Source of the DNA: Dromaius novaehollandiae
Taxonomy: Eukaryota > Chordata > Aves > Casuariiformes > Dromaiidae
Reading direction: 5' to 3'
NCBI RefSeq assembly: GCF_036370855.1
Contig: NC_088098.1
Coordinates: 36,149,981 to 36,213,980 of the forward strand
DNA: 64,000 nucleotides
The notes under the pieces were generated by a model. That model searched no databases. It saw only the letters and a list, made by a program, of their open reading frames with translations, and was not told the origin of the DNA. Shown one piece after another: positions 45,094 through 59,000 of the stretch. The translations under genes and the position numbers were made by a program. Position 1 is the stretch's first letter; each line of letters opens with the position of its first letter.

Positions 45094-48000
45094 GTAAGCC
45101 GCGAGCGGCTGAGTGGTGCGGATTTTCAGTTAACCTGAATTCCGTAATGCGATTACGCTGCGGAGCGGGGGACGGAGAGGAAACTCGGGCTGTGAGGTGA
45201 TCGCAAGTGATGAAAAGCAACAGTGTCTCCATCAGTTTGAAAGTGTTGTCTGTCTCGTTTGCAGCGAACTTACTTAGCTGTGCATGCCTTAATTTGTTCG
45301 TCGTCTTCGTCTGTAGGCATCTTCACAGAAAAACTCAGAAACCGTGGTATAGATAGCTGAAATAGTCTTTCACAGACCATCAGGAGTTGTGAATTACCAG
45401 CTTCTCTTGAGAAGCAGATGTAAGATTATTCAGTCTAGAAGCATGTACTGGCAGCTACCATCTGCTCAAATATTTGCATTCCTCAGTAAAACATAGGGCA
45501 GAACCTTAGGCCTTGTTGCTTTAATATTTTTATTGTTGCTTTCATTTTCTTGTAGGCTGGTTTAATGAGTTCTGGGGTAGGTTAAAATCAGGCCTTTTGT
45601 ATTTCTGTCTCAGCAGTCACTCTTCTGCTGTGCTTGGTTAATGTTACCTAGTGAGCAAAGAGAGATAAATAATTTAACATTCTCATTATTCTTTTAATAA
45701 ATAACAAATGTGACTGCATCTCACAGCTGCGACTGAAATATCCATGTTGTTACATTATATTTAAAAGGGTAAACTTTTCCATAAGAAAATAGTCAAAATA
45801 AATCTTCTGATTACAAACTACAGCTATCTTCATAGCTGTATTAACTTCATCTAAAATTCATTTAAAAACACTAAATAAACTGCTGTCATAGCTGTTCCAA
45901 TTAAATTTATGGATTTTTTTCCAGAAAACATGTACTTTGTTTTTTTGAAGAGCCTTTTAAATATGGTGTTTAAAGTTTTGTCAACTGTAACTTTGCTAAA
46001 ACTTGTTTTAGATACTTTAACTACACTTAGTATGGTAACCAATTTTTTCAGAAATTAAGAAAATAAAGTATTTCCTTAATGCATATGCAGATAGGTTTAG
46101 AAAACTTTACAAAGCATGAAAATTGTAATTACTTTTTTAAGTTTATTAGTTATTTTTAGTGTTAATTAAACAATGAAAGGGTCTTTATTTGAAGTCTTGG
46201 CAAGAATTGCATTGCTGTCAGTCAACATGATCAGGCTTAAAACTGAGATGGTGTTGTAAAGTTGCTTCTAAAGTAAGGCAGAACAGTGCCGTGCCTTAAA
46301 AAGAGCAGTGTCTGGAAAGAGATGAATATTTGTAGTAAAATTAACTTGGTTTAGAGAGGCTTTCTGAACTGAACAGCATTCATTGAATGTTTGTTTATAG
46401 TATTTCCAAGTGTTATATCTTGCAAAACACTATTTTTTTTCCCCTAGTAAAAGGTATGCAATCCATCGGACTCTTGACTGTGTTTATTTGTAGGTTTCAC
46501 AAACACTTCATAATTACTGGTCTTTAAGTCGTGCATGCTACTTTTTTGTATAAGAGATACAACACTTGCAGTCACCTGTACTTTTCTAGTTGAAGCTATC
46601 CCAATAATAACATTTTCAAATGAGATTTTTTTAATCATCAGTTCAGCAAAACAAAAAATCTTTTAATGGACTCGGTAAAATCTTGTTGTCAAATAGACTA
46701 CATATTTCTTTAAAACAGTGTGAAATACTGTTTTGGATGTCTAATGTGAGAGTAAAGAATAAAAAAGACTGATCATAATAACTTCATATGGCATAACTAA
46801 TGGAAATATGATAGAAAAAATCCTATTGAACTGAACTTTTTTCACTAGCTCTTAAATTCTTTAAACTTTCATAACTGTTTCTTTTGCTGTCAGTAGGTCA
46901 GTATGTTGTGCAAGATCCTTCTCAAATAAAAGTAGAATGTTTGAAGACTGGAGTACTTCAGTGCTCTTCTTTTCTCTCATATCTTACTGTCCCCAAAATT
47001 ATTTGTTCCCTGTTTGGGCTCCTTAAGTAGAAAGTTCCATCATAATTGCAAAATCCTAAAGGTGAGGATGGCATCTTTAAAATTTAATTATTCTTCCATG
47101 TCCCTGAAGCAGCTAAAGGCCATGCTATCTTATTTTATCTCTAGTTGTTTGTGATATAGTCTTAATAAATCAGACTTGTGAAAAATATACCTTTATCACA
47201 ATCTATTGCATAGTTGTGCCTAAACAAAAACTTTAAATATGCTTGCAACACTTTAAAGGTTTTGGCTGCTGGCATCTCATTGTTTATGTCCTGGGCAAGG
47301 GCTACAGGAGTCCCAAGGTTATCTGGGGAGCTGTAATCCGTGTCAAGGTAGATTGGAGGGAGGCAGTGAACCAGACTTGTAATTCAATTTTGAATTGTTT
47401 TCTCTAAATCTCAAGGGAATTCCTGTGCCAAATCTTGAATTGTGTTTATGCAATGAGCTAGCATTGATAACTATTTAAACTTGCTTGAATTTTGTGGCTA
47501 AAGCTTACATTTAAAACACTGTTTAGCCCTGAAGAAAAACCCCTTCAAACTTCTTTTTGTGCATATTGAATAGGTGTGATTTATACTGGTGTTTTAAACC
47601 TTAATTTAGTGGCCTCATAAGCTTTACAGCAATATTTTCTAAACTTCATGTGAAAAATGCCTACTTGCATCTGATGTATATATAGGTATAGAGTGGCTGT
47701 ACTTAATTGGACTGCCTCTTTAAGAGTTATTTCTTAGTCTGCTAGCATACTGAACAGCCGTGCCCTATTCAGTTCTTTAGGACTTAAAGCATATTAATTT
47801 CCAGGTTGCATAATGCAAAATATTTCAAGACTTCTTTTTTTAAATTTATTTTAAACCTACTGAAAAGAATGCAAGCCTAGTGGAGGGCTAATGTGAGTCC
47901 TTTTGAAGAATCAGTACAAAATCCACTCCCCTACCCTGAAAAAAAAATTCAATAAAAGCAGACTTTGGAGTCTAATAAATGAAGTCTTTGAGACTTTATT

Positions 48001-51000
48001 ACTTTTTTGAAAGACCTGCTATGTGAAGATTAAAACACTGTAGCTAATTAAAACACTATATGCACATAGATTTATTTTTTTTAAATGCCAACTAAAATTA
48101 ACTTGCATCAGAATGTTTAGAAATAGTAACTTTTTTCCTTATATTTTTTTCCACTTGAGCAGATAACAGTTCTGTTGTATCATGCTCTTGACAATTAAAG
48201 TGAAAACCAAAATTTTGAAGTATGAAATGTTTGGTGATGGTGTTTAATAAATGGACTACTAGTGTTAACCAAGGAAACTGCTTTCAAATACAAGACCGGC
48301 TGAAGATGACAACTTTCAACAACCTGTGAAAGACTGCAGAGCTTGTAGTAGACAGTTCTAGATAATGCTTTTGTTTCAAAAGGAAATAACCCACAATATA
48401 ATTACTGCTTTTCAGGGAGCATTTGGTTATTGACTACTTTGATTCAGATAAGTAGCTGAGCTACTCTTATAGTAACAGGCAAACTAGATCAAGCATTTTC
48501 ATTTGACTGTTGAAATTGTTGAAAATATTCAGTTTTAGCTTCCTATTTGAAGCTACAGAGATATATCAAACTGACCTTCAACTGATTTATTTGTAGTACA
48601 CTATAATATTAGATAAAACAAGACTTGCACATAGTTTCCTCAGGAAGTTATTTGGGTAATTAGCAATGCAAGTGTGATAGTGGAGAGGTAATAAAAAGGT
48701 GCAATGTTTTGACAACCTCCGCCAAGTTTGCATTCTTTCCAGATGAAAGTATAAGGAAATTAGTTTATGTTTATGTTCCATACTGGATTATTACAATATT
48801 GAATGTTGTATGTCATCTGAATTGCATCCTATCATCTAAAACAAAAATAATCATATATTTGCTAGGCACTAATGCTATTCCAAATTTTCACTCTGTATTA
48901 ATATGACAGGTATTAAGATAATCCATGATTTTGTTTCTTTAATAACAGCTAGCTGCCTTGAAATATGTCAGAGTATCAGCTTTTGTTCACAGTAGCAGAA
49001 TTTAGACTACTGAGAGTGCTGTGTCAACAGTGTAGTTTTTTACACGTTGTCAGCATGGCTCCTAGTAAAACTCCTTCTCCGCTTACCGTGCATTTAATGT
49101 TCCTTCACAGCAGGGCTGTTCATTGCTGCCTCCCAGCCAATAATGTGAACCCATATGAATATGAAACAAACCTATAATCTTTAATAACACTGAAATTTAG
49201 TGAGTTTTTTTGTTTCCCATTTCACTTCTCGAGCTGTTTTCCCAAAAGAGTGTTTTTACTTTTAAGACAGTTTATTTTTTTGTGTGTATGTTTGCATTAA
49301 TGCATAACATTAGCTAACAATTTTGTAGCAATTTTCTGGTTTTCATCAGTCTTGAAAGTGAGATATTTAATATGGACTTCTTTGTCTTGTATTGGTGATG
49401 TATCCAACTTCTGTGTGCTCACTGCTAAGTGAGAAGTGACTCTAGGAAAGAAAAACGTTGTGAATGGAAAGTGTTTTACACAGATGGTATGCTTAAGAGT
49501 GCCCATTTGACAGATTCTGGAAAAAGTATAGCTGAGGGATCTTATTTCCAGCTCTTCCAGAAATAATTTGAATAACTTCTTTCTTACTATATAAGAATGA
49601 GGTTGTTTTTTAATAATGGATAAGACATGCATGGATTTACTTACTAATAGTATACATCTGTCTTGTCTGTTTCAACTGAGATTGATACCTGATGTATAAG
49701 CGGAGTGATAGTCTAAATAAAAAAGTTCCATAATATTTTTTGGTGTTTTTATGACTGTTAAGTACACTACAGGATATAGGCAGGTTTTGTGGAAAAAGTG
49801 GTAGGAAAGTGGAATATTTCCCATAGGAGTAGGATGATATAGATGGGACAGAATTTTTTGATAAACATACTACCTTGTTTATCTTAGATTGATGTAATAG
49901 TTGGGGGATTAGAAATGGATTTGCACACTTACAAAATAGTAAGCAGGCTTCTAAACAGCTTTTCTTTGCATGAGACAGTGTGACTTTCTGCACTTAATAA
50001 TGTGGCTGGATTTGTGTAACTTGTCATAAGGATAAAAAATGGCAGATCTTTGAGTTTGTTGTCTACCTGATATACTTAAAGTATTTGCTCCAAACATTAA
50101 AGTCCTAAGATTTGTACAGAAATACTGAGAACTCATTAGAACTGACAAAGTAGTTTTTCATGAGCCATTTTTCTTAGAGATGACTAAATAATATTTATTA
50201 AAAATCAAACTAGGGAAAAACCTTAGAAAATTTCAGCCCAATTGGGCATGCGACTGTAAAGAACCAGTATTGGTAATGATGCTAAATAGTGTTAGCTATG
50301 GTGCCACTACCAAAAACTAAGCAACTCACATCATGAGTTTTTGATGGAACTAGCAATGCATCTTTCAAATTTGAAATGTAAACTAGGCAACATGAACATG
50401 TTCATGTGCAGAGGAATAACTGGCAGAAAATTGTTTCCATATTGCTATCTCAGCTACGTGCTCCTTTGCTTCTGTTCTGCTGTTTTTGGTGCAGTTTCCT
50501 AGCTGCTGCTGGCATAGAGAAGGCAAGCCATCCAGACAGCCCCTTCCACGTTGCCGTGCAGAAGCCTGAATCTTCCTACATCTTCTGTTAGTTATGAAGA
50601 CTGAATTTCAAAGGAGAACCAAGAATATGAAGAGTGTTATTGCCAACATAGTAGTACTGGGAATGCCTTTGGTGATGGAAAAGAGTGGTGGGGGCACTGA
50701 AAGTGAATGCGCTTATGTAGATTTGAGCCTGACTTTAAAACTGGTGGTGTGGACATTTTTAGCTGGGCTGATGAACTTAAAAGGGCTCTTTCTGGAATAT
50801 TTTTTTCAAGGCTGGCAACTTTTTAGCTAATTAAACGGTAACATGTAAAAATTGCACTGTAGAGCTGAAAGCATAGTTGACAGTTAACCTTAAAGAAAAG
50901 GCCTATAGGTTTGGCAGCCCCTTCATTTTAATCTATTGGCTCAGCAGGCTTTATCATCAAGCAGTGCATATAATTAGAATGTTTCTGATGGTTAAGATCT

Positions 51001-51273
51001 ATAGGGAAAGCAAACAAGATTATTTGTCAGACTTAGTTAAATGAAACTTAAAAATAAGCTGTTCATATTTGTGTTATAATACAAAAGCTCCAGAGCACAA
51101 AACTATGGCGGTGTTTTCTTTGTAAATTACGTTTATGCAACTGGAGTTGATAGTTCAGAATAGAACAGATTTCTGCAAACAACAGAAAAGTATACTGATG
51201 TCCCTTTTTGTTCATGCAAGGTCATTGTTGTGCTTTAAGACCGGACAGTTCCTTAGATGATGTTGGGGTTTTG

Positions 51274-51287
51274 TTGTGTGTGTGTGT
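51274..51287 (+). repeat. (GT)n microsatellite
   Basis: Short uninterrupted GT run. Confidence 0.85.
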
Positions 51288-52451
51288 GGGACAATTAGCA
51301 AGAGAAACAGTAAATAGCACATCTTACTGTCCAAAGTAACTTCCACCTTTCTTTCCAAATGTACCTCATAATGTTATAAAACAGCTTGTTTAGCACTATA
51401 ATTATTGATGTTTACATGCTCAGTGCAAAACTTGAGATAGAAAACAGTTTTGGGCAGTATTCTTTGAGTTTAAGATGTTCAAAAAACATTGAAATAGTTA
51501 AGAACTGCATATTCCAATTTTAGATTTCCATTCTTGATATTTTCCCTGTGTTTTAAGAAATAGCTAATAAGCTGGACATACATGCAATAGTAAGCAGATA
51601 CGATCATCTCTCTGTGGTTATGAGCATGATTTTCCTAGATCTCTTCTGCTTCATCCTTTCTTTTTTTTGTTTGTTTGTTATAAGGTCCAAGCAGATTTCT
51701 TTGTAAAATGCAATGCATTCTGACATTTAGATGCTACAGGTCTTTTCCATGTTGTTATGTACCTTTGTGAAGCCTTAATTTTTTCTATTCTTTATTTGTA
51801 AAACATGCAAAATATTTTTGCAGTGATTAACCACTGCTAAGTAATTTCTTCACAGATTTCTCCAAACTACTTCCAATTTATTGTCTTGAATAATGCAGAG
51901 ATATTGTAACTTCTGATAAACTGCTGAGAAAGAGCTTACTTGTCTGTATTCGGGCTTGTAAAATTGATGTGGTGAATCTGTTTTCTGTTGATCTTGATTA
52001 AGGATCATGAATTAACACCTTATAATAGGCATATGGAATAAATAAAAATATAAATAAAAGAAAATACCAGTTAAACAGCCAATTCATAGTACATTTTTAC
52101 CTTTATTATGTACGGTGAATTCATTTTTGGTATGATTCTCATTATATACACAATTGTAAGGTTTTTTTTTTTTTTTTTGCTTGCCTCACGATGCTTCATG
52201 AGAAGCCTTATTGGCTAGTTCTATCACTTTAGTGAACTGTTACAAGATCAGACATAGTTTAACCAAAAAATGCTGTGGACTGTAACTTATTTAAAGGTAC
52301 ATTGATTTCTGTCTCTAGAAAGTGAGTGTTTCTGTTCCTTTTTATTTCTGTGTCATTGAGATTAAAATAGAAGCTTTGGGTTAAAAAAAAAAAAAGGGGT
52401 GGGGCCCGTGGTTTCCCAGGTCTCCCCCTCTTTCATGAATATAGCATATTT

Positions 52452-52700
52452 GTGTTTTCAGGCAAAACAGCTCTAGACTTTATTGAAGATGACTTTGTTT
52501 ATAATACAGAGCATATCCTTGATTTAATTACCCTATTTAGATGTGGAGTCTACTATCAGACCTTCCGAACTCATCAGTCCAAAGTGGAAAAAACTGTATT
52601 ATTGGTGGCTGAAGTTGATACTTTTGCAAGATTAGTCTACGTTTTCCATTATATCATGAAATATTCTGATCACATTTGTGTATTTTTTAAATTCAAATAA
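52452..52700 (+). other. Unexplained 82-residue ORF just before the first RAB3IP coding exon
   Basis: An open frame begins ATGTTTTCAGGC; the TTTTCAG at its head could instead be a splice acceptor (exon from 52462). The product starts GKTALDFIEDDFVYNTEHIL and has mixed, protein-like composition in spite of AT-rich DNA. No clear donor follows before the stop at 52698-52700. It could be an alternative first or last exon, a degraded insert, or chance. I do not recognise the sequence. Confidence 0.25.
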
Positions 52701-52769
52701 TGATCAGATGTAATTGAAATATTTCCTGTTTGCATTCTGATAATGTGATTATTTAATTCAGGGTTTCAT

Positions 52770-52823
52770 ATGATGAGGCTTTTATTATGGCCAGTGACCC
52801 CTTGGAAGGTTTTCATGAAGTGA
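52770..52823 (+). promoter_or_regulatory. RAB3IP: Upstream ORF overlapping the RAB3IP start codon
   Basis: Two consecutive ATGs at 52770 and 52773, in a different frame from the main start, open a 17-codon ORF. It runs across ATG 52787 and stops with TGA at 52821-52823. The first ATG is in weak context (C at -3, A at +4), while the main ATG has A at -3 and G at +4. This favours leaky scanning and could damp translation. Confidence 0.6.
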
Positions 52824-53037
52824 ACCTCGCTTCACCTACTACACCAGATCTTCTCGGAGTAAATGAGTCAGGGACTCAGGAACAAACTACCTCACCCAGC
52901 GTTATCTATCGACCACATCCTTCTGTTGTGTCCTCCGCACCAATCCAACCCAATGCATTAAATGTTTCTGACCTTCCCACACAACCTGTTTACTCGTCTC
53001 CCAGACACCTGAATTGTGGGGAAGGATCAGGTGTCAG
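52787..53037 (+). CDS. RAB3IP: RAB3IP first coding exon (residues 1-83)
   Basis: The exon itself begins at 52762 after AATTCAG, with 25 untranslated bases. The donor is TCAG|GTAAGT. It encodes [35 protein letters not shown] and [15 protein letters not shown]. The main ATG is chosen because the protein matches the known RAB3IP start and the context is strong. Confidence 0.96.
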
Positions 53038-56000
53038 GTAAGTTGTGTGTGTCTTTTTATTTAAAATAGTGATGTTGTTACATATAAACTGCTTCTTTTA
53101 CTAAAGACGTAATTTAAATATAATGTATAACATTAAACTGTGTTTGTAACAGTACATTCAACACCGTTAATGTCATTTGTAAAATATTTCTTCTTAATAT
53201 ATTCTTTAAATTAAGAAATATCACTCTCTTTACAGCATCAATGTTACCGACGCAGTACTTTGTTCTACCTCTGGACTCCAGGGTGGGTCATTCAATCACA
53301 GTAATTCCAGAAAGGAAAGCAATAATGCAGAGAGAGAGTTTTTGCAGGGTGCTGCAGTAGCAGATGTTGCTGAAGGAAACGAAGATATTTTTGGGTTGAG
53401 TACAGACAGTTTATCTCACTTACGGAGCCCATCTGTACTGGAAGTAAGAGAAAAGGGCTATGAAAGATTGAAAGAAGAACTTGCAAAAGCTCAGAGGGTA
53501 AGGCTTGTTGTCTTGTATTCTCCTGCTGTTTTTGTTCATAGTGCTTCTAATATTGCAGAATGATAGATGGGCTGGAAGGTGCAGTCTGAGTCTACTCATT
53601 TGTTATAGAATTATTACAATGTAGTTATTTTATGTAAAGTTATTTTGAGTGTTTGCAGTGCAAATGTCTTAGAAATACCACTTGATAGTTTCTTTTTCTG
53701 CTGCTCCTGCTACTTACCATGGAAAGCTTTTGCTGCACTATTTGGTTAAAATTGCTTTTTCTTTAAAAAGTAGGCCATTCCTTCATTCTGACATTTAAGA
53801 ATAAGAATAATTTTCTGTCATTCCGTTGTTACTTTATAAGTATTTACAGACACTGATTATGTACCTCTTGAGTCTTTCTTCTGCACTATAAAAGTGTAGT
53901 ATGTGTCGTGGAATATTGAAATGTTTTAGAGCACAGGTACTTGTGATGAATCATAGGGATGCCTGTATGTGAAAGAAGCAATAAAGATGTCACTGGTGTT
54001 CTTTGGAGTACTATTATACCACACTTCAAATTGAATATGCTTACCTTTAAAGACACTGTGGCTCAATTCATTAATATTTGTAAAGCGCTTTATCTTGTTT
54101 GGATGGAAGGTGCTATATAAATACAAAACCATTATTTATTGTGTTAACATCCTTCTATGCTTAAAATTCCTTGTAGATTTTATGCTGTCTGTATTTGTGC
54201 CCTTTCCTCTCTCTACATGATTCCCTGTTTGCATAGGTTTAAGCTCACCCTATCTTATGTTTGAACTTGTTTTCCTCTGTGCTTGTTACCTCTCCCTGTT
54301 GAATGTTGTCATCGCTTCTGTCATAGTTGTGTATGCCCTTGTTAATGTGCATCTTAAGTATGGATTCTGATATCACTTCTGTTGATGCTTTATCACTGAG
54401 TAGTTGCTTACTTCTGTAAGGTGTTTATCTGGTTAGCATTTTACCAAGACAGGACATTAACCAGAGCCAAGTTTGTGGGCCTTGCATGTGAATATAATTC
54501 TAGCAGTTTAATTTGTTTTTGCTTTCTAAGGTTTCAAGTTTAAGTTTAAACTTCAGAAAAGCTCTCCAGCTGTAGAAGATATATAGAAGTGCAGTTAGCG
54601 TACTTAAACTTCAACTCAGATCTGTTACAGTTCTCTTTTGAATAAAAGAAAATTTTATTCTAGTGTATACTCACTTGTTTCTTAAAAACAGAAATGTTTC
54701 CTGTTTTTTTTCTGAAGCTTGTGTGGATGATTATGTCTAGTTCACAGCTCATGCTTTGTTAAGGTAGTTTTTAAGGAAAGGCATTAAAGCTGTTTGAACA
54801 TACTGTGTTAAGTATTTTCAAATGCTTTGGATGTTTCTAACAAAAGTAATTCAGCTCTAACTTGAATGTTGATTTCTAAGTCTTTGTTAATCTCAGCCCA
54901 TTTGATTGTTTCTCATCAGTGTTATACTGGATGGATAACTTTTTTTTGCATGTCTTGAATTTTCACTCTTTCAGAATTGTGTAGTAACATGGGAGTCATA
55001 ACAGAAGTATTTACAGACTGAACAGTAATACGCACTACTCCTTCCATAATATCAACTTTCTTCCACTTCCTATATAAGAGCTATCTTTTTGTATCCCTAA
55101 ATCATCTGCTCTTCCTAAAAGTGCATCTGATTACTCTCTCCCAAAAGTCATGGCCCTTTATATAGGGGTGCGTCCACTCTGTGATATTGATGTATGCCAT
55201 ACAGTCTTGAAACACTTATTTCCAAATACATACCTATGTTCAAATGAGTATTCAGTTTAAAAATCTGTAGAAACGTAATCCATACGTGGTGCCTGTGCTT
55301 AGCTGGTTGGTTGTTTTAACATTTTTAACTTTTTTGTAACTGTATATTCCTCAATTTCTGAGATTTTTTTAGGAACTGTGAGAAAAATGAGAATTACAAT
55401 TTGCACTTGAATTTTTGTGGATTCATTGAGTCTTGAAAACTTACAGACTTTCCCAGAGTGAACAAAGTAAACACAAATCTGGTATCTTGTCTTTCATTTG
55501 TTCCAAACTTCTTACCCAGACTGTATGGTCTTGTAATATGCAATAGGCATATTGATTTTCATTTGTCGCAGTTGTGTTTGGAAGGGAAACTAGAAAAGAA
55601 ACAGGAATTCTGAAGCTTAGGTATTCATTACCTTTTTTTTTTTAATATGTTTCTGCTTCTTTGAATGGAACTTTTTTCTAATATACTCATTTTTTATAAT
55701 AGAGAATAAATGTAAAAAAAACCTACATGCCATACATACATATAAGCGTGGTTCTTGAACAAAACATGTAGAAACGGAAAAAAGCTTTTTCCCCTTGTGT
55801 ATACCATGTGTTTAAGACTTTGGACTTTACTGCTCAAAACGAACAGCATCACTGGCAAAACTGGTTTGTGTGTGTGTAAATCTTCCAGAAATTTCTTTGT
55901 ATCTTAGTGAGAGGAAATATACTCTCTACTTCAAACTAGTTGATTTGCAACACCAAATCATATAAGATTTGGAGAAAGGTTAGGTCAGAGATAACGTTAG

Positions 56001-59000
56001 GGCAGTATTGGACATATTATTGTGTGAAAAACATCCTCTTAAATTGAAAAATGACGTAGATTTTTCACTACTTATTGAGCCCGTTCAGGCCACTTTTCTG
56101 CCCCCCCCCCCTTTTTTTTTGGTTAAGACTTACTTTCATTGGCTGTCTTCTGTAAAGTGGAGCTGAAGAGTCCTTTCTTTAAATGATCTGAACCTTCCTC
56201 CTTGTTTTGCTACCCTTTTTAAGGCAGCATCAGGAAAATTGGGAAGGTGTTGAGACTTACTGATTCTATGCTTATGACCTCATCTCCTTATGTCTCTGCA
56301 TTTGCACAGTCATTTTTCTATCATGCTTGGATTGAGCTGTGACACGGTGGTTGCTGAAGGTAAGTCAACCACACTTAGGTAATGTCTCAGAGGATAGCAG
56401 TGGTATTTTGATACATGGCATTTCTTGATGTGTAGGTTTAGTAGCGCCCTTTCAAGGGAATACCTTTTTTTGCTGTTCATAGTAAGCAGCTGGCACATTG
56501 CATGTGTTCTGGATGGTTTGTTTGTAATACCTGAGCAGTGGCAGTTCATGGTAATGTTTCCCTTGAATTTTTAGCTGTTAAATTATTTCCTTATTGATCT
56601 GATGGCCAGCATAATGGTGACATCCATGACTGCAGAGAGGAAAACTGTTTTCGATTGTGATATGTTTTCCTCTTGGAGTTTTAAAATTATCAGCTGTCAC
56701 TGGTTAGCCCCCTTGTCTGAGGAAAGAGCAGTCTACCAGAGACTGTGGTTGGAAATACTTCATTCAGTTTGAGAACGAAGAATTCCATACTTCCTACCAT
56801 CTTTAGAGTAAAACTTGTAGGCTGACTGGCAACAAGTAAAACAATATCTTTGATTTTTATACCAGAAATAGGAATTATGAATATTTTCCTACAGGAGTGA
56901 AATCCAGAGGCTTTTCTGTACTGTGCTAGTGCCTGTTGTAAAACAGGTAACAGTATAAACATGGTATTGTAAAATTCAGCGTAGTTTTGTTTAACCTGAT
57001 ACTCAGGTATTCTGGATTTTTTTCAAAGGCTGTGGTTTCTTTATGCATTCTTCATCTCAGAAACAAAACCATATTCTCCAATCTGATCACTTGTCCTCAG
57101 ATCTTGTGTTGGTAGTATATGATGAGGGTTTAATAGAATAATTAGATTCACAGTAACTGCCCATCAGTTCCAATAGTAGTGTAGAAGAACTTTCAGCATT
57201 CTTAAATTTTTTGTCACTTGCTTATGAGTTAACTGAGAATAAAAATGAGGATGCTTCTGAATAACGTACCATCCCAGAACTCTGCTGAAGAGTTATACTT
57301 TCAAGCTTTTCTAAAACAAATTACAATTGAATTGTGTGTAACAGCATTGCAGCTGTTAAAAATGGGTTCTCCAAAGGTGTTTTAGCAGTTCATCGCTATC
57401 TTTGAATGATGGAAAACTTCAGTTTGAACACCTCTGTTGACTTACGGTGTTGCAATATATAAAAAGCATAGAAATTCTCTCAAGCAGGTAAAAGACTACA
57501 TGCAAGCAAGACAAGCATCTTCGCCTGCTCCGTAAGCATTATAAGGCTATAATTTAATAGTTTATAATATACTCTTACCTCTGAGAAGATTTTTTTGGGC
57601 TTGCTCTGGCATTAAATATCTCTGTAAATGTGGTTGCAACAGAATAATTTTTGATGTAGCTTATCTATCTTGTGTGTTGAATGAAGGCCAGTCAAATTTA
57701 AATGTATTCTAATATAGGTATAACTTCTTTTTTGGACAGCTTTGGAATTCAGCAGTATTCTGCTGTTCTTTTAGATAATTTCTCTAGAGAACTTCTGCTG
57801 TTTTCTAGATCTTCTGCTTCTAGTTCTAACTTGTTTAAATTGCTGAACTAGATCCAGGATGATTCTCTTTCTAGAATTTAAAACATGAATTGCTTTGAAG
57901 CAGTAATTTGCACTTGTTATCTCACTAGTTCTTTCTAAAGACCCACCTCATGTTCTGTTCATGAAGATCAAAGTAAAGTGAGTAGTAATATGACTATTTG
58001 ATATAAGAATATTTTTTCAACTTTTTTCCATGCAAGTTAAAAATTAATTACCTATTTAAGTATTTGTGTGTGTTCTGCTTAATATTAGTTCACTTTCTCT
58101 ATATAACTACTTTTTCAGAATAGTCATATGGGAAAGACTGCAGCCTGGATGGTTAGCCTAGCGTACCCAGTTGCCTGTTCTGCTTCTGTGCTGTGTATGG
58201 CTGGAAGGCATTCAGTAACAACTTGAAGACACAGGCAGCAGTGTAATGGCTTCAATAACGAATAAGCTTTTGCTTTGGGCACTCCGTGTTTCTTCCCTGC
58301 TTAAAAAGCATCAGCCCAAGCTGTTAAACTTGCTTGACAAAGTAATGTGTTATATTATGCTCCTTTTGAATCATGTCATGGAAACTTGCCCAATATTTGA
58401 CAAATATAGCTAAGCAGCCCTGAGCAATAGACTGCATGGTGTCATCTTCTCTTTGTTTTCATTAAGTAGTTTTACTTTGGCTGCCTAAACTTAATCTAAA
58501 ACCTCCTAATCTTCCCACTTACAAGTGAAACTAACAACCTTACCTAAAAGAGAGTGTTGATAGTGTAGCTCATAGTGAGCCAGGGTAGTTTCACCTTCTG
58601 TGTGAGTTTGATAGGTCAACCTGAATATTAATATAGTTTCCTTTTAAGATGTAGTGATGTATATAGCATTTCCTTTACAAACCAGTGGAATACACTGACA
58701 AATTAAGGTGCTGACATGTTCTCCACATATGTAGGAACTCATAAAACTTGAATTTTAAGCGTATTGCATCAGAATTTTTAATTTCTTTATTAAGAACCAT
58801 ATTTTACATGGAAAATGCATTTTAAACCTACAGAGATTTTAAACAAAAACATTAAATTTTGTTCTCTCCTTTTTTCTTTATTTCTTCTTCACTATCTTTT
58901 TGTCTTTGGCTTTCTATATTCTATTTTCCTTCTTTATTTTATTATCTCTTCGTAGGGGGGAGAATTCTATTTGAGGGGAGAATAGCTACTTGTGTACAGA

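Larger units (their letters stand above)
44130..45110. promoter_or_regulatory. RAB3IP: CpG island, RAB3IP promoter region
   Basis: About 1 kb of very high GC with CpG at nearly the expected rate, the only real island in the window. It sits at the 5' side of RAB3IP, with GGGGCGGGGC-type GC boxes at 44901-44915 and 44945-44970. Long open frames on both strands here are a product of the GC content. It is the expected housekeeping-type promoter for RAB3IP, and divergent transcription toward BEST3 is possible. Confidence 0.8.
45094..52761 (+). other. RAB3IP: RAB3IP 5' intron
   Basis: About 7.7 kb of AT-rich DNA between the CpG island and the first coding exon. It carries a GT microsatellite at 51274-51287, a run of 17 T at 52162-52178 and an unexplained ORF at 52452-52700. 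No other gene is recognised. Confidence 0.7.
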
